DNA from: Argentina anserina
Taxonomy: Eukaryota > Streptophyta > Magnoliopsida > Rosales > Rosaceae
Direction of reading: 5' to 3'
DNA length: 64,000 nt
Assembly: GCF_933775445.1 (NCBI RefSeq)
Contig: NC_065876.1
Coordinates: 20,584,001-20,648,000, forward strand
The notes beneath the pieces were generated by a model. That model made no database searches and was not told the origin of the DNA. It was given only the letters and a program-made list of their open reading frames with translations. Positions 1 to 14,580 of the stretch are shown here, in pieces. The position numbers were made by a program, and so were the translations under genes. Each line of letters starts with the position of its first letter. Positions within the stretch are counted from its first letter, which is position 1.

Positions 1-311
1 CATATAAGAGTCGTTGCAAGTCCCAAAAGAGTATAACAGAAGCATAAAGACTGAATTGTTTGAGTACATAATTTCATTGGAGTAGGTCCATGTTGGGGCT
101 TCAGCTGATTTATTTTTCAAATTTGGAATGAATAAAACTTAATAGAGCATTGAGATAGTATTACAAAAGGCATGCCCCGGTTGCGGTATAATATGTAATA
201 ATACTCTTAACATGACTAAGGACTCATTAGTTGGAAAAACAAATACAAACACAACGTTATGGACTACAAAAAGAAACTATGGACGATATGGTTCTTTTAG
301 AATACCAACAG
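1..311 (-). other. NUG2 3' UTR and downstream DNA
   Basis: AT-rich sequence directly downstream of the NUG2 stop codon in transcription direction. It probably includes the 3' UTR. I see no other gene here; the open frame on the plus strand is the mirror of NUG2's acidic tail. Confidence 0.5.
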
Positions 312-3300
312 TTACTGAGAGGTCTCATCTTCTGCATCAGACGACTGCTCGGACTCCACATCCTCGGACCTCTCAGATGTCCCGCTATCTGAATCCGCGG
401 ACTTCTCAGATGTCTTGGCATCAACATCATGTTCACCAAGGTCCTCCATCTTGGATCCCTTTAACTCATTCTCATTATAAAGATCCCTTTGCACTGGGAC
501 ACTCATTTTCTGCTGGGACGAAATAACATTTGCGATGGCTCTAAATGCTGATGCTTGATTATTGTCTATTAGTGTATCGTTCTCTACTTCATTAGCAGCA
601 GGCTCCTCTGATGGTAATTCTCTTTGTGGAGGCGGCACAAAAAATGGTATCTTACCCCTCTGCCAATCATGGAGGATCATTTTTGCCGCTGTCATCAGGT
701 CAGGTTCACCACCCTAAGATATGTACATATAAAAATATTAGGAAAATCATGTAGACAATGGAAATAACAAGAATTGAGGACAAAGCCAATAAAGAAAAAA
801 GAAATCACTCAAGCATTTGACTGATTGAGTTTAGAAAGTCTTGCATCAGTATGAAGTAAAAAATAATATAACTATATGAATAGCAATAGCCATCGTAAAG
901 TCGTTAGTGACCTTCAAAAGCTTTCCGGATGATTTGCATAGCTGAACTAGAAAGTCATTATCATCCTCCCTGAAAATAAATAAATAAAGACTCCAGGTTA
1001 TGACAAGTTAATACATAAATAAAGACTCCAGGAAGGGAAAATAAAGACAATACTGCTCATCAGGTACATTTCAGTTGCCAGACATAGAATTTAGTTATTT
1101 TTCCCAAATTTAAAGCCAAGTTTTAGGTTGTTAACAAAAAAACAAAAATTTATACTCTGAATTACTGTGACCGTTAACTCAATTGAAGAGAGTGAGAAAC
1201 CAGTGTAGACAAATAAACATTCTTTTTAACACCACAATACAATACAAACATCAAATTCATCAGACAAAAAATCAGACAGAAAAAGCATCATACCAGTCCC
1301 TTATCTTATATGCTCTTTGCAAGTGTTCTTTCTTCACTCGTTTCAAAACTTCTCCTATGTGTTCTGATGCATCCTGCAAGTTTGTGACACGGACCTGGAA
1401 AAGAATTTGCATTTATAAAGCAAGCTGAAGTATATCACGTTCAAAGGTTCATGCTCCAAATGCAACACACCCATAACCTCACAATGCTTGGATGTAGAAG
1501 TAGAAGAATATATTGATGTCATATATACACATCTATATACTAGATCATTTGATGTCGGACTTCAGGCAGGAAAAAAAAAAAGTTGAGATATCTACAGCAC
1601 CATAAAATTTCATTGAACAAGAACACTACACTACTTCAGGGACTGCAGGTATAGCTATAAGATGAAACTGTACAAGTATTACTTCAACTTCTTCAATTAG
1701 CATCTCAAAGACGATAAACTTAGAACGAACCATTTGCAACAAGGCATCATCCTAGATTCAACTAGGACACTCACCCTAACAGTAGATGTTTGATTGTTCT
1801 GTACTATCATTCTGCCAAGCAATTACAATATCACAATATAAAATTTCCAAAATGAAAAAGCAGCGCAAAGACATACCACGCCCTTCAGTACAATATCTGT
1901 TTCAGAGTCGTTAGTTTGATAGACAACTCCAGGGCAGTCAATCAAGAAGATCCTCTTTGTGAGAGTAATATATTGCCACACTTTAGTTTCCCCTGGAATA
2001 GGAGCAACCTTGCAAACCTGCAGACAAGGGAACAAATGTAATGTCAGCTAGATCCTTGAACTTGCAAAGTAAAGTTCCATACACCATAATTTCTGAGGAC
2101 AGTCAACTCCTACGCGGTATACCCATTCAATCTAATGCACTATATTGTATGAGGGTACAGCCTAAAGCTTACCAACACTAGCACAAGAGCAAAATTTAAA
2201 CATAGACAGTGCAACTAGAAGCACAAAGAGAGTTCAGGAATCTTACATTTTTTGTTCGCAGTGTATTGATGACAGATGACTTTCCAACATTGGGATACCC
2301 AACAAATCCCACAGAAATTGCTTGCTTGTCACTTTTTAATCGGGAAAATTGCCTCAACACTGACAGAAGAGAACCCTAAATGCAAAAGCAAAATCAATAC
2401 AAATTGAACTAACGGATAAACTAATCGAGCCAGATTAGAGGGGTTTAGGTGATTTAGCATCATGTTTCCTCCTATTAGAAAGTAGGTTTTTTTTAAGGTA
2501 CTGATTGGGAGAAAATAGATTTAGAAGATATGAGTTGCAGATTTCCCAAGGAGATGTTCTTCCTTGACACACTCTTCATTTACCCACATTACCGTTAATC
2601 AATCCATAGGGAAGTTACCTTGCCAAATGACTTGTTGATGCTAGCATGAAATGCAAGAGTTGGAAACTCAGCTGACAATACTTTCAGCCAACCTTTTGTT
2701 GCCCAAGCAGGAACCAAATCACACTGGAGAATATCAATATTGGATATATTATTAGCCAGCATAAGCACACTATCATTCAGGAATTCAAACGTGAGAAATG
2801 GAATCAACCTTATTCAATAAAAGAATCAAATGTTTATGCTTGCAATGCTCTTTCAAGTGCTTCTCTAAGTGGTAACATCTTGTACCTTGTGGATCCCTTG
2901 CATCCAAAACCTGTAACAAGAAAGGTAGGCAAAGGTTAAAACTTAAAACTAAAAGAAAATGAAAAACAGGTGATGACGGATAATATATTTCAATTGCCTG
3001 ATTTATAAGAGTATGCCACAAGTTAAATAGCAAGTGCAAGTAACTTTATCAAATTACATTTCATAATTATCAACAATCCAGAAAGCAACTCTTCCAGGTG
3101 GAAGAAAAAAGATGCTAGAAATAGATTGCAAATCTTCAACCTGGTCTTAACACTACAAAACATGACTACTTTAAAAAAAATATCCTGGTTCACCATGTTA
3201 CTATGTGCATCAATATGAACAACCAAATAGAAGGCACCGTGTTGTATAAAAGAACTGTATGCAAACTTGCAAAGGTATGAGCAGATTGATAAAAAAAAAC

Positions 3301-4347
3301 CTTTTTAGATGGATAAAAGTACGTGAGAAACACTGACCTGGACAACAACATCTGAGGAGTCTACCACTTTGTAGAGCTCGCCCCAAATACGTTTACTTTG
3401 TCCCTTCTCAAACATGGTATGGCGAACCAGGTCCCTAAATCCATCCGCTTCGCCCCCTTCTGCAGCAACATCATCGTGCTTCTGTTCAAACTCATCTACA
3501 GAATAGCAAATGATATTAGGCCAAGAACCATTTCATATTAAAAAGTGGGCATGCTCGCTTAAAAAGGTTTATATGCAGCTCCTGTAGACGTAAATCAGAA
3601 CAACTAACAATACAACTCAACCAAATTAAAAAGACAAAAAAAAAAAAAACAAAGACAAGAAATGGTTACCATGAGAACCATCGGCTTTCTTAGCTAGGGA
3701 CTCGTAATTAGCCGCCAACAGTTTCGGACGCTTCCTCTTTGTCTTTGGTCCAAATGCATCCGAAAACGGCTCTCTCTCAAGCAAATGAACCCTAGCTTGC
3801 TACATAAACATCATAACACGTAAACTTAGTACACAATTTGTGAAACATGGCAAACACATCAAACTTCCAACATCATTTGAGACTAAAAAACTAAGTACCT
3901 TCTTATGGTCATTAAGAAGAGACATTGGCAGTGTCTTCTCCTTTAAAATGACATTGTACCTATTCGACAAGCGATTCGCCAGCTCTTCCCGGTACACTTC
4001 AAGCTCTTTCTGCCCCACCACCCTAGTATTCCCTGCAAATTTCAAATCACAGCTCAAAGTCACCATACGTACGTACGTATGAAAATGCAGTATACGGCAG
4101 CGTATTTATACGTACCGAACCAGCGGCGATCGGGTTGGATTTTAGTGTCGGGCAACTCCCTGGACTGGAATTCGTTGCTGATGAACTTTCCATTGCGGGC
4201 GCGCTTGGGGCGGACGTTGTACATATTGAGGCGGCGCACGGTGGCCGCGCTACGCTGCGATTTGTTCTTCCCATCTGTACGGTTCGCGTCCAGAGAATGC
4301 TTCGGCTTGCCGGAGACGTTGACTTTTCTCTCCGTCTTCTTCGTCAT
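312..4347 (-). CDS. NUG2: Nuclear/nucleolar GTPase 2 (60S ribosome maturation GTPase)
   Basis: Eleven exons, in transcription order: 4347-4116, 4032-3899, 3799-3670, 3495-3338, 2910-2809, 2723-2619, 2375-2247, 2017-1877, 1394-1294, 969-912, 713-312. All junctions are GT-AG and the total is 1,692 nt, coding 563 residues, close to known plant NUG2. The start at 4345-4347 (MTKKTERK) matches the family's basic N-terminus; an upstream in-frame ATG at 4410 lies in the leader. The GTPase motifs are circularly permuted, as in the YlqF/Nog2 family: DARDP at 221-225, G4 NKCD at 251-254 split between exons 5 and 6, G1 GYPNVGKSS at 313-321, PGET at 338-341, and G3 DCPG at 357-360. The tail, about 510-563, is rich in Glu, Asp and Ser. 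Known role of the family: nucleolar pre-60S maturation and export. All motifs are intact, so the gene looks functional. Confidence 0.96.
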
Positions 4348-4413
4348 CTTTGACGGCGGCCGGAGGCGAACTTGTACGGCGGCGAAGAGTGGTGGTGTGG
4401 TAAACCCCAAGTA

Positions 4414-4421
4414 TAGGGTTT
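4414..4421 (-). promoter_or_regulatory. Telo-box (AAACCCTA) upstream of NUG2
   Basis: The minus strand reads AAACCCTA 67-74 bases upstream of the NUG2 start codon. This motif is common in plant promoters of ribosome-biogenesis and translation genes, which fits a 60S GTPase. A single 8-mer match is weak evidence by itself. Confidence 0.45.
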
Positions 4422-4439
4422 CAAAGAGGACCTTCTAGT

Positions 4440-5848
4440 GTTGGGAGATGCGAGCTTTAATAGTCGACAAAAGGAAATGGGTATCGGGTTCGTGGGTCGG
4501 GTTTAGCGCCTTAATCCTCAACCGACCCGTAAACTGTCATTTTCTTTTTATTATAATAATAATTATTATTATTATTACTATTTCAATGATACATAAAATT
4601 CTGTAGCTTATCTGATTACGAGACACAAGAATCCATTGTAAAAATAGATATTGCTAACCAGAATATATATATTTGATACTTTTGTGACCAAAATTTTGAA
4701 ATTTTTATTCCGATGTGGAATGAGTTTACAAATATGGAGTCACTCTTAATTAAGTTTATAATTTTAGTCTATTTACATTTAGATTGTCAATTAAAATTTA
4801 GGCAAATGGCTATCAATAATAACAGTAAAACAAATCGAAAATTTCCTAAATCGACCGAGATGGGAATGGTGGAAGCAAGAATCTATCAGAGGCGGAGTAA
4901 AACACGTACAGGGCCATGTGTGTACACTGCAGCTGCCATCGCCGCTACTCAGCGTTGAGCTTGTCACGCTTGTCTATCAGCCACAGCAGGTCTCAGCAGT
5001 TTCTCTAAACTCAATATTTCAAATGTCAATATTGCAACAAGAGTGAATAACGGTATGTCTGAATTGCAAGAATGAATAACACACCAGGAAAACTTTCAGC
5101 GTCGTAAAACTGAAGAACGATATGATATGAGCAAACAATGTCAAGTTTACGGGTCTTTATCAGATCTTTCACTTGATACAGTTTATGGTTCATCCATTAT
5201 GGCAATAGCAGGAGATAATTTGAGACTTGAAGAGGGTATTAAATGTGCATCCACAAACTACAAGAATTTCTCACTGTATTCTGTCCTCTTTTTTTTTTCA
5301 AGGAAAATTAGAGTACACAATCTCAAATGTCAAAGGTATTGATCAGTCCTCAAAATTGATAAGTTTTGAGATGATTCACTACATTTTCTGCACAAGAAGG
5401 GTGAACTGATAAGGTCTGAGGAGGTGTTGCCCTTCACTGATGCAGCTACCAAAAAATAGCTGCAGACTTTGAAGATTCAAAGAAGCTTGGACAAAGAGGT
5501 AATGCTCAGTTGCTCAGAAGGTAATATCATCTATTACTGTTTGAAATGGCTTTAGACAATGACGAGTTTGAAATCCCCATCCATGTTTGGGTAGAGTACC
5601 CATTTTATGTATTGCCTACCAGCTACTTAATGTTAACTAAAGTTGTATGCAAATTAAGATTAAAGATAAATAAGTAGATACAATATAATCATCAGTAACA
5701 TAGCAGGGACTTTAATTTGATCACGAATCCAGTCTGTGGTATCTAAATAACATTATAATTTACCTTTTTAAAACTATTGCGAATTCTAGAACAACCTTTT
5801 GTTTTCACTAATTGAATGCCACTTGAATTTGCCATTAGGATTGCATGC
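4440..5848. other. Intergenic DNA between NUG2 and CMC2
   Basis: AT-rich spacer. It holds the NUG2 promoter on the left and the probable CMC2 3' UTR on the right. An ATT/ATA microsatellite lies near 4548-4580. Short open frames near 4713 and 5127 have no recognisable domain and I do not call them. Confidence 0.5.
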
Positions 5849-7396
5849 CTATTCAGTGATTGTCTCAGCAGCTTCCTTCCTTGAAGCGTGTAGCCTGTCC
5901 CTCAGTTTCTTACTCTCTTCAAAGTTGGCCTTCCTCTTCAATGCTTTCTGCGGGAAATTAGATATAGTTTATCCCAAAGTATTGATTAAGATTGTATTTA
6001 ATTATTGAGCGCAATTACTCACTTCCTGCCGAAAACAGCGATCAAGCTTTATCTTGAGATCTGTACATTCACCAATAAATTTTGCAAAAGGATGCTCTAA
6101 GTGACATTTCTGAAACTCCTCAATGATCTGCACCATGATATAAACAAACAAAGTTCACAAACATTTATTAATTGCTGCTATACCCAAATAACTCGATACG
6201 GCAAAATTATAATTCCAACAGCAGAGAAATATATAAAAATAAAACATTCACACAAAGTAAATTTTCTTCACATTATTCACCATGAGTCTGCTTCAGTACA
6301 AAGCAAAGTGATTGTCGGGACTTGTAGAACCATATCCATAAATAATTGTTCGTCAAGACCATCTCTTTTACCTATAGAAGTTCAAATTCCCACTTAGATA
6401 CAGTGAGCTACAACACTTTTTTGTATTTGGTTTACTGTATGCATGTATCTGCTTGCATATGAATGAATGATTTGATCTTCTAGGTTTATGTTTTTTTTTT
6501 AAATCATTTAGTAATAAATTAAGGATTAAAAAAGGAAAGGAAGTGCATAATGTAACTCATCCAGACCTAACCCAAAAGACTTCAACACTCATTAGATCTG
6601 CTCGTACACAAGTCACCAGCAAAGTATTACATTCACTAGTTACAGCTATAATATAAATAGTATGAGTGAAATCATGACAAAGGTGAAGCACATGAGATTG
6701 AAAAATGATCAAGCCACTCCAAATTCCTCAATAGGATCAATATGGTGCCCTGTTAGGACTTAGGAGTCAGGACCTTCATTCTCCTCCTTATGGATATATA
6801 AAGAGTAGGTTAGTGTTTAAGCCTAATACAAGAGATGGTAAAACTCTTTAGCTATGTAGAGGTAAACATTATATGCCTTGAACTTTGACAACCCTTGCAT
6901 AATTGAAGTAGACGACTGAACTAGCAGCTTGATTATGCTATTGGTTATTCAGTTCCAACGAATTGAATCCACTTAATCCTTTGTAGATTCCTAAGTTTAA
7001 ACACAAAAAACAAGTATTTCAAAGTCTACACCTGGATGGGTATAATTTAATCGAATCATATATTATGGAGCCCTCTGGCAGTTCGAACTACCCATATGAT
7101 TAGTATAATTTTGTCGAATCATATATCATGGAGCCCACCGGCAGTTCCAACTACCCCATATGTAGAATATCATAGTCAAAACCAAAACCCATCATTAATT
7201 AAACCTTACTTCACCATGATATGGACTCCAACAAGAGTACAGAGTTCAAAAATTTGCAGCAAATATCCAATTTTTATTCACAAAAATTGCCAATACATAG
7301 AAAATAGATATACAGAAGACGAAGAAAGCGAAGAAGGGATTGAGAACTCACTTGTGCACACATCGGGTGCTTGTGTAGTGTTAATGGAGGATGCAT
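5849..7396 (-). CDS. CMC2: COX assembly mitochondrial protein 2 (twin CX9C)
   Basis: Three coding exons: 7396-7352, 6127-6023 and 5947-5849. They are GT-AG spliced and give 82 residues, the usual size for plant Cmc1/Cmc2-like proteins. The start is MHPPLTLHKHPMC, the family's conserved N-terminus. Two CX9C motifs are present: C13-X9-C23 and C36-X9-C46, which form a disulphide-stapled helical hairpin. The tail is basic and Lys/Arg-rich. The family acts in the mitochondrial intermembrane space during cytochrome c oxidase (complex IV) assembly; it is imported by the Mia40 relay and has no presequence, which fits this N-terminus. A 5' UTR intron is likely: there is an acceptor TTTTTGCAG just upstream at about 7432, and a plausible donor (GTATGATTTT) at 9319. 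Confidence 0.93.
7040..7165. repeat. 63-bp tandem duplication in a CMC2 intron
   Basis: Two imperfect copies with a 63-bp period, recognisable by the shared blocks CGAATCATATAT, ATGGAGCCC, GGCAGTTC and AACTACCC. The pair lies inside the intron between CMC2 coding exons 1 and 2, away from the splice sites. Confidence 0.85.
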
Positions 7397-7655
7397 TTTT
7401 AAGACTTGATTGAATCACACGCTCCAGCGCCCTGCAAAAACCATAAAAAATGCCCAATTAGTAATTCCAATACAGTTTGCGGATCCATCAAAACTCATAC
7501 ATGCCTATAGGCCTTTTGCCTCCCCTGTGAATTCTATTCATCTCACAAAGCCAAAAGAAACCATGCCCTAATCCATTAAAACTCAGAATAGAGAAGATGA
7601 AGATCAAACCAATAACATGAAAACTAAGCTGATTAATAATTTGTAAAATCTCAAT

Positions 7656-8217
7656 AATCGTTGGAATTCCCAAAGTGATACATTCTCGAAGAGCCGTATA
7701 TTCTTCTTGCTAATCAACGATTATTACAATATCGGGTAACCCCGTCATATATTTTATTCCGCCCAGATATGTTTGCAAGTGAAATAACTGTCTCTTCAAC
7801 ACAGCCGCATCTCTTTTCGGAAGACAGTTAAGTCTCCACGTCTTTTGTTCCGTTCTCAAGTCCCTGAACTTATGAAGTCTCGTTTCTGTAGTATACCAAT
7901 TCGTTAACATACAGCCGAGCCATTTTTTATTAACATAATGACACCGGGCCTTTATTGCAGCCCGCGCTACTGAATCCGCCGCTTTATTTTTTTGTACCGA
8001 CAATTAAGAATTGTTTTCCCCTACTTGCTGCATCAAAAACCAAATCACAAGCTTCTGATAAAAACCGAGCAGTTCTAGTAAGATTTATAATATGAATACC
8101 TTTTCGCTTTGCAGAGATATAAGGTGCCATCCTAGGATTTCATTTCCTAGTACCATGACCAAAATGAACTCCTGCTTCCATCATCTCTTCCAAATCGATG
8201 TTCCAATATCTTGTCAT
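7656..8217 (-). pseudogene. rps2: Plastid rps2 fragment in nuclear DNA
   Basis: Reads as plastid ribosomal protein S2 from its start codon (8215-8217, [20 protein letters not shown]) to the LGIPTI region, about 187 codons, then matching sequence stops abruptly at about 7656. It is broken three ways: a Trp codon became TGA at 8140-8142, an extra A in the run at 7985-7991 shifts the frame after FLIVGT, and a Gln codon became TAG at 7710-7712. Several missense changes are visible too, for example Gly to Cys in KKWLG. It cannot be expressed as S2. It is one piece of plastid DNA together with the rpoC2 tail, in the native plastid gene order. Confidence 0.95.
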
Positions 8218-8434
8218 TTTTCCCCACACTTCTTTTCTTCTCTTTTTTTTTCTAAATAAAGAGAAAAAGAGATGAAGTACCCTGAAAATAGAAATAAAAA
8301 ATTGTTCCCATGGAACCTTTTCTTCTAACGGAAATTAGCCATTGATACAGATGCAAACCGTTCGTTTCTTTCCATTCCCTATTATCTTTATTACTATTGC
8401 CAAATCAAATGACCGTCAAAGGACTCATTCGCTT

Positions 8435-10294
<1,860 letters not shown>

Positions 10295-10299
10295 AATAG

Positions 10300-10493
10300 T
10301 GCTACAGAAAAATGTAATATGCATCAAATAGGGAGAATCATTCTCTTTATTCATTGATAAGCAGTATTTATATAGGCATTACATTGAATATCCTGTCGAA
10401 TAAGAGATTATATATCATTCCTTATCTAGACTAACTCATACTAATTAGGACAAGATACACCGGAAGATTACCAAGAGTAATTCTCTTACAACA
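10300..10493 (-). repeat. 3' LTR of the 10,300-17,547 element
   Basis: 194 bp, clearly homologous along its length to 17353-17547: shared blocks include GTAATATGCATCAAATAGGG, TTTATTCATTGATAAG and AAGAGATTATATATCATTCC. It is preceded in element orientation by the purine tract. Confidence 0.93.
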
Positions 10494-10503
10494 CTTCTCC
10501 TTG

Positions 10504-13500
10504 TATTGCGATCCTAATGTGTCATGGTGCATAACCGTTGCCTAGGTAAAAACATTTCCAAGCAAAACAAAAACTTCTTGGGTAAAATAAAAAGCTTGGT
10601 CGAAGGGAAAAAGAGCGCAACGCACCAAATACAATTGAAGATAACATGTAGTATAAACTCCCCTGAAGTCTGCAAAACAAAGCCCCCTGATTGGTAACTC
10701 AATCTCAGAGTTTAGATAAATAGTGTATATGAACGCTCTTCACATTCTTCAAAAGTAGCAATGGGTCAATGATTTGACAATCAAATCTCGCCAAAAATTC
10801 TTAAATCAAACATGTACACGTATCCGTACATGGACTAAAAGAAAGAGAATTGCATGACAACTCAAAACAAGAGTTTGCTATACAGATTCACACGTGGTAT
10901 GACCTTCTGTGTCATAACTTCTTCGATACAATAAGTATGGATGAACCGTAAAACCTTCTGGAAAGTAGACACCTGTGGCTTTCCAGTGATATGTGGTTCA
11001 CAACCTAGTTCGTTCTTAGCTGATCAAAAAACTCTATCGAAGTTGATTTAGCTGCAGGTTCCGAACAGATCCATCATATTTTACTAAAACAGTTATAACT
11101 CACTCACTATAATAAATATGGTCAAATGGTTGGTGTCCTGGAAAATAGACACATAGAGCTTTCCAATAGTACCAAATGCACCATTGTCCAACAAGAGAGC
11201 TGCCATATAGGTCCCGTGGAAGTTGACTTATGAATCTGGACAGATTCTAACAACGCTTCATTAAAGTGTTTTTTGTGTTGGGATATATGATTTAATGTCG
11301 CAACGTGCTATGATCAAGCATTGCCATATGTGTGGGCGCACTCAGCCATCATCTTGGCCTTACAAGTTTAAACCGAATGAGATGTCGAGTCAAGTATAAT
11401 ACGACAAGTACATGTATACACATATCGTACTTAAATGAAGAGTTTCATCTCCTAAGACTTGTCATCGCTCAAACGGCGAAACACGTCTTCTCCTGACTTC
11501 GACTTATTCATGGAATGCTTGTAGGCATTAGTTTAACATCCTTATTACCTTTATCCAACCGATGAATAACATCATCAATAACGGTCATCTCTTTCGAGAC
11601 CTAGTATTCTCAAGATCCTTTCATTCTAAGTACAGCTACATGCAATATTGCATATCCTCAGACAGTTATGGGTAAATTACTTTTGCGTAATGAAGGCCCT
11701 AGCTATAAGCTATAATCACTTAATTATTGCTCGTACTCATCCATTATGGAGAATGAATATGGGGTTACGGGATGTTCAACATTTATCCCGGCTATGCAAT
11801 AAAAAGTCTTCGAAGTGGATTCTCCTACATTATCCAGTCAAAAAGATTTGATTGGATGGTCAAGGTGGTGAGCTCTGAGTTTTAAGCAAAGAGCTTCGGA
11901 ATTACAACATTGGCTCTTAGTTCATCAAGAGTCCATCACACTTCATTTTAATATCCCTACCTTAATCAAGTTATCATGCTCCGTGGTCTGGAGGCACTTG
12001 AATTAGGTTAAAACCAATTCATTCAAGATCTTTATCTACATCTCTTAACTTAGTCCCAACAGAAATGATATGTGACCACAAGCTACAAATTCAGTTGTTT
12101 TAGAAACCACCTAACTGACAAGGTATTATGAGAACAAACCGTCTCATATTTGATTTCAGGGCATTTTGTCAGAGAGTTTGCGCCATAAGGTTAGTCTAAA
12201 CTCTTATCTTTCTCACTATGCCTAACAAATGTATAACCGATAGGATTTTACATGTGCGGTGCTGGCATTATCTGACCAATGACATATCTCTTTGTTAAAA
12301 CTGGATCCTACGGCTTTCCAAGAGGCTGTGGTGGTGACATGGGTCGATCATCACCATCAATTTCTACCAGGTAGCACTTTCCATGTAGGCCAATCTACAA
12401 TGTTGGAATTTTGCTTCAACTGATTATGTATGGTTCGACATCAAACTCATTTAACATCGTTATTCTTCTAGATCTCTCATTTGGATTAGTATTGACATTG
12501 AGGCGTCCCCCAATGATAACCATCATCCAAGAAACAAACTAGTGAGTTTCATTGATCATAGATCAAGTTGTGCCATAACTCGCATTCAGCAAGTATTATC
12601 GAACCAAGTGGTCTCTCCACACTTACATGAGAGTCACAGCCTAGTGATACCATCTACCACATTTGTGGAGTCACCATATCACCAACAAATAGTGACTACA
12701 TATCCATATGTCGGACATCAATCCTTACATGCATAGTTGCGACATGTATCTCTAATCTCGTCACTTCCATTTGTAGGACTATTAAGAACATGATGAGGCA
12801 CAGTGGGACAAATCACGACAAGTCATTTAACTTGAACAAAATTGTTCTTCTCTCTCCCTAACGATGGGGAGACTAGCTCATCAAAATTGACTAAACGAGA
12901 TCGCATGTTAAGGTCTTTCTATAAGCGGACATAGGTGGAAGTTTTATGTCTTATTCAAAGACAAAATTCAACATCAAATAACCCATCATTATGTGCTTGT
13001 GGAGGTGCAATTTGACATATAAAATATGTGGACGATAAACCGTTAACATAATCAGTTAACAAACATGCATATTGTTAGACTGGAAACACTAACATGCGAA
13101 TCGTTACAACCGTAACGTTAATGGTGGTGGTATAGATGGATACCGTAAAACAAGACATGCTACAAGCCATAGCTTATGGTTCGAATTGTTGGTTCGTTAG
13201 AAGCCTAGGCACATTAACAACCAATACCAAATCTCTGTTTTACACTTCATTGAATTGTTCATTGACTTTCTGTACCCCTAATACTATGAATTTTTAGGAG
13301 CAAGTAAACATGGGTGTTAGGAATCCAATACCACTGGCCTCACTACCGGAACTAGTTAGAAAAGCACCGAACCAACCGACATACTCGCCGGAGATTAGTG
13401 ACCACTTGTGTCGAGCAGTTCGCCATGTTCTAGGTCTCCAAATGCCCTCATATTTTGTAACTATGTAGCCTTGGTTGTTAGGAATCAGTGACCATAAGTA

Positions 13501-13818
13501 GCACCTCAATAGCCCACCTAAAAGTAGGTTAACCGGTCTCACAATGACAAGTCCGCAATCTGTAAATCCTGAAATTTTAGGTTTTTTTTCAACTTTTATC
13601 ATTGTTTTGGGTGCTCCATAACATCTAAGTGTTATGGCTTGAGTTTAACCGTGATATATGTATCACCATAAGATATTTTCGCCTCAAAGTGAATCATGAT
13701 AAGCCAATTTAGGCTTCCATCTTATCTCTCATTCTCTTTAGCGTAGGAGAATGTATGTCACTCCTAAACTTTGCTAAAGAATATATTTAGAGATTGAGCA
13801 TAGTCAATGAAGGATCAT
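10504..13818 (-). other. Internal region of the LTR element with no coding capacity seen
   Basis: About 3.3 kb, dense in stops in all frames. I recognise no gag, protease, integrase, RT or RNase H. Two imperfect copies of a module of about 155 bp lie at about 10,910-11,080 and 11,090-11,245 (see findings). The longest open frame, 13,294-13,602 on the minus strand, has no recognisable domain. Confidence 0.55.
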
Positions 13819-14580
13819 TGTCACGCCCCCAATTCGAGACCACTATTATATGGAAATATGGTTCCCGAATTAGAGGTGTGACCTTAAAACCAATAAAATT
13901 TCCTCAATAAAAATGATAGAAATATATGTCTGAATAATACTTTTATTAGGAAATAGAATCAGAGTTATTTTTACAATACAATGGATTTAGAAATACTTAA
14001 ATTTAGCGAATATACATGAGTCTCGCATTTATTGTCTTGAAATAATAATTGAAGAAAAACCATCATTTTATTTAGTAGATTCATCTCATTCCCCAAGCAT
14101 CTACTCATTACCTGAAATTAAGATTGTATAGCATCATGAGTAACATAGACCTAGTAAGTACATAATACATTCTTATAATGTTTGGCTAATGAGAAATTCA
14201 AATATGAACAACCAAGTAAAATGTACCAAGAACTAGATGTATTTAGTCACACAAATTCTTACTTATGCATATAGATATACATATCAGCATCAATATATTC
14301 AATCAATTGTGATTAATTACAAAGTCATATGTTAGGGTTCACGTTTACCCAAAACACGAATAAGCCTCAGCATACCGATGCCAACACCAAAGTATGTATA
14401 CTCAAGGTCAATTCTTCTATGAGTATAACAGTGCACTATCTGTAGGGACTAAAGCCCAAGGCTAACTCACAAAGCACAAAATAATTTTACCAGCAATTCA
14501 CTTAAGCACGAGGTAGTACTAATCACCCGGCTTCACACCTCCAACTCAATAACGTCAATAGAATATCACAAAGTTTAACA
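13819..14580 (-). repeat. Probable gypsy LTR (3' LTR of the truncated gypsy)
   Basis: A 762-bp block with TG...CA ends that is repeated in parts at 41187-41240 and 42357-42729. In the minus sense it begins TGTTAAACTTTG and ends GGGGGCGTGACA, the same type of end as other gypsy LTRs in this window. It begins where gypsy pol similarity stops. No purine tract or target duplication was found, so the LTR assignment is probable only. Confidence 0.6.

Noticed and set aside
4079..4438. Plus-strand open frame opposite NUG2 exon 1
   Set aside because: It is the mirror of a GC-rich coding exon and has no domain; NUG2 explains the region fully.
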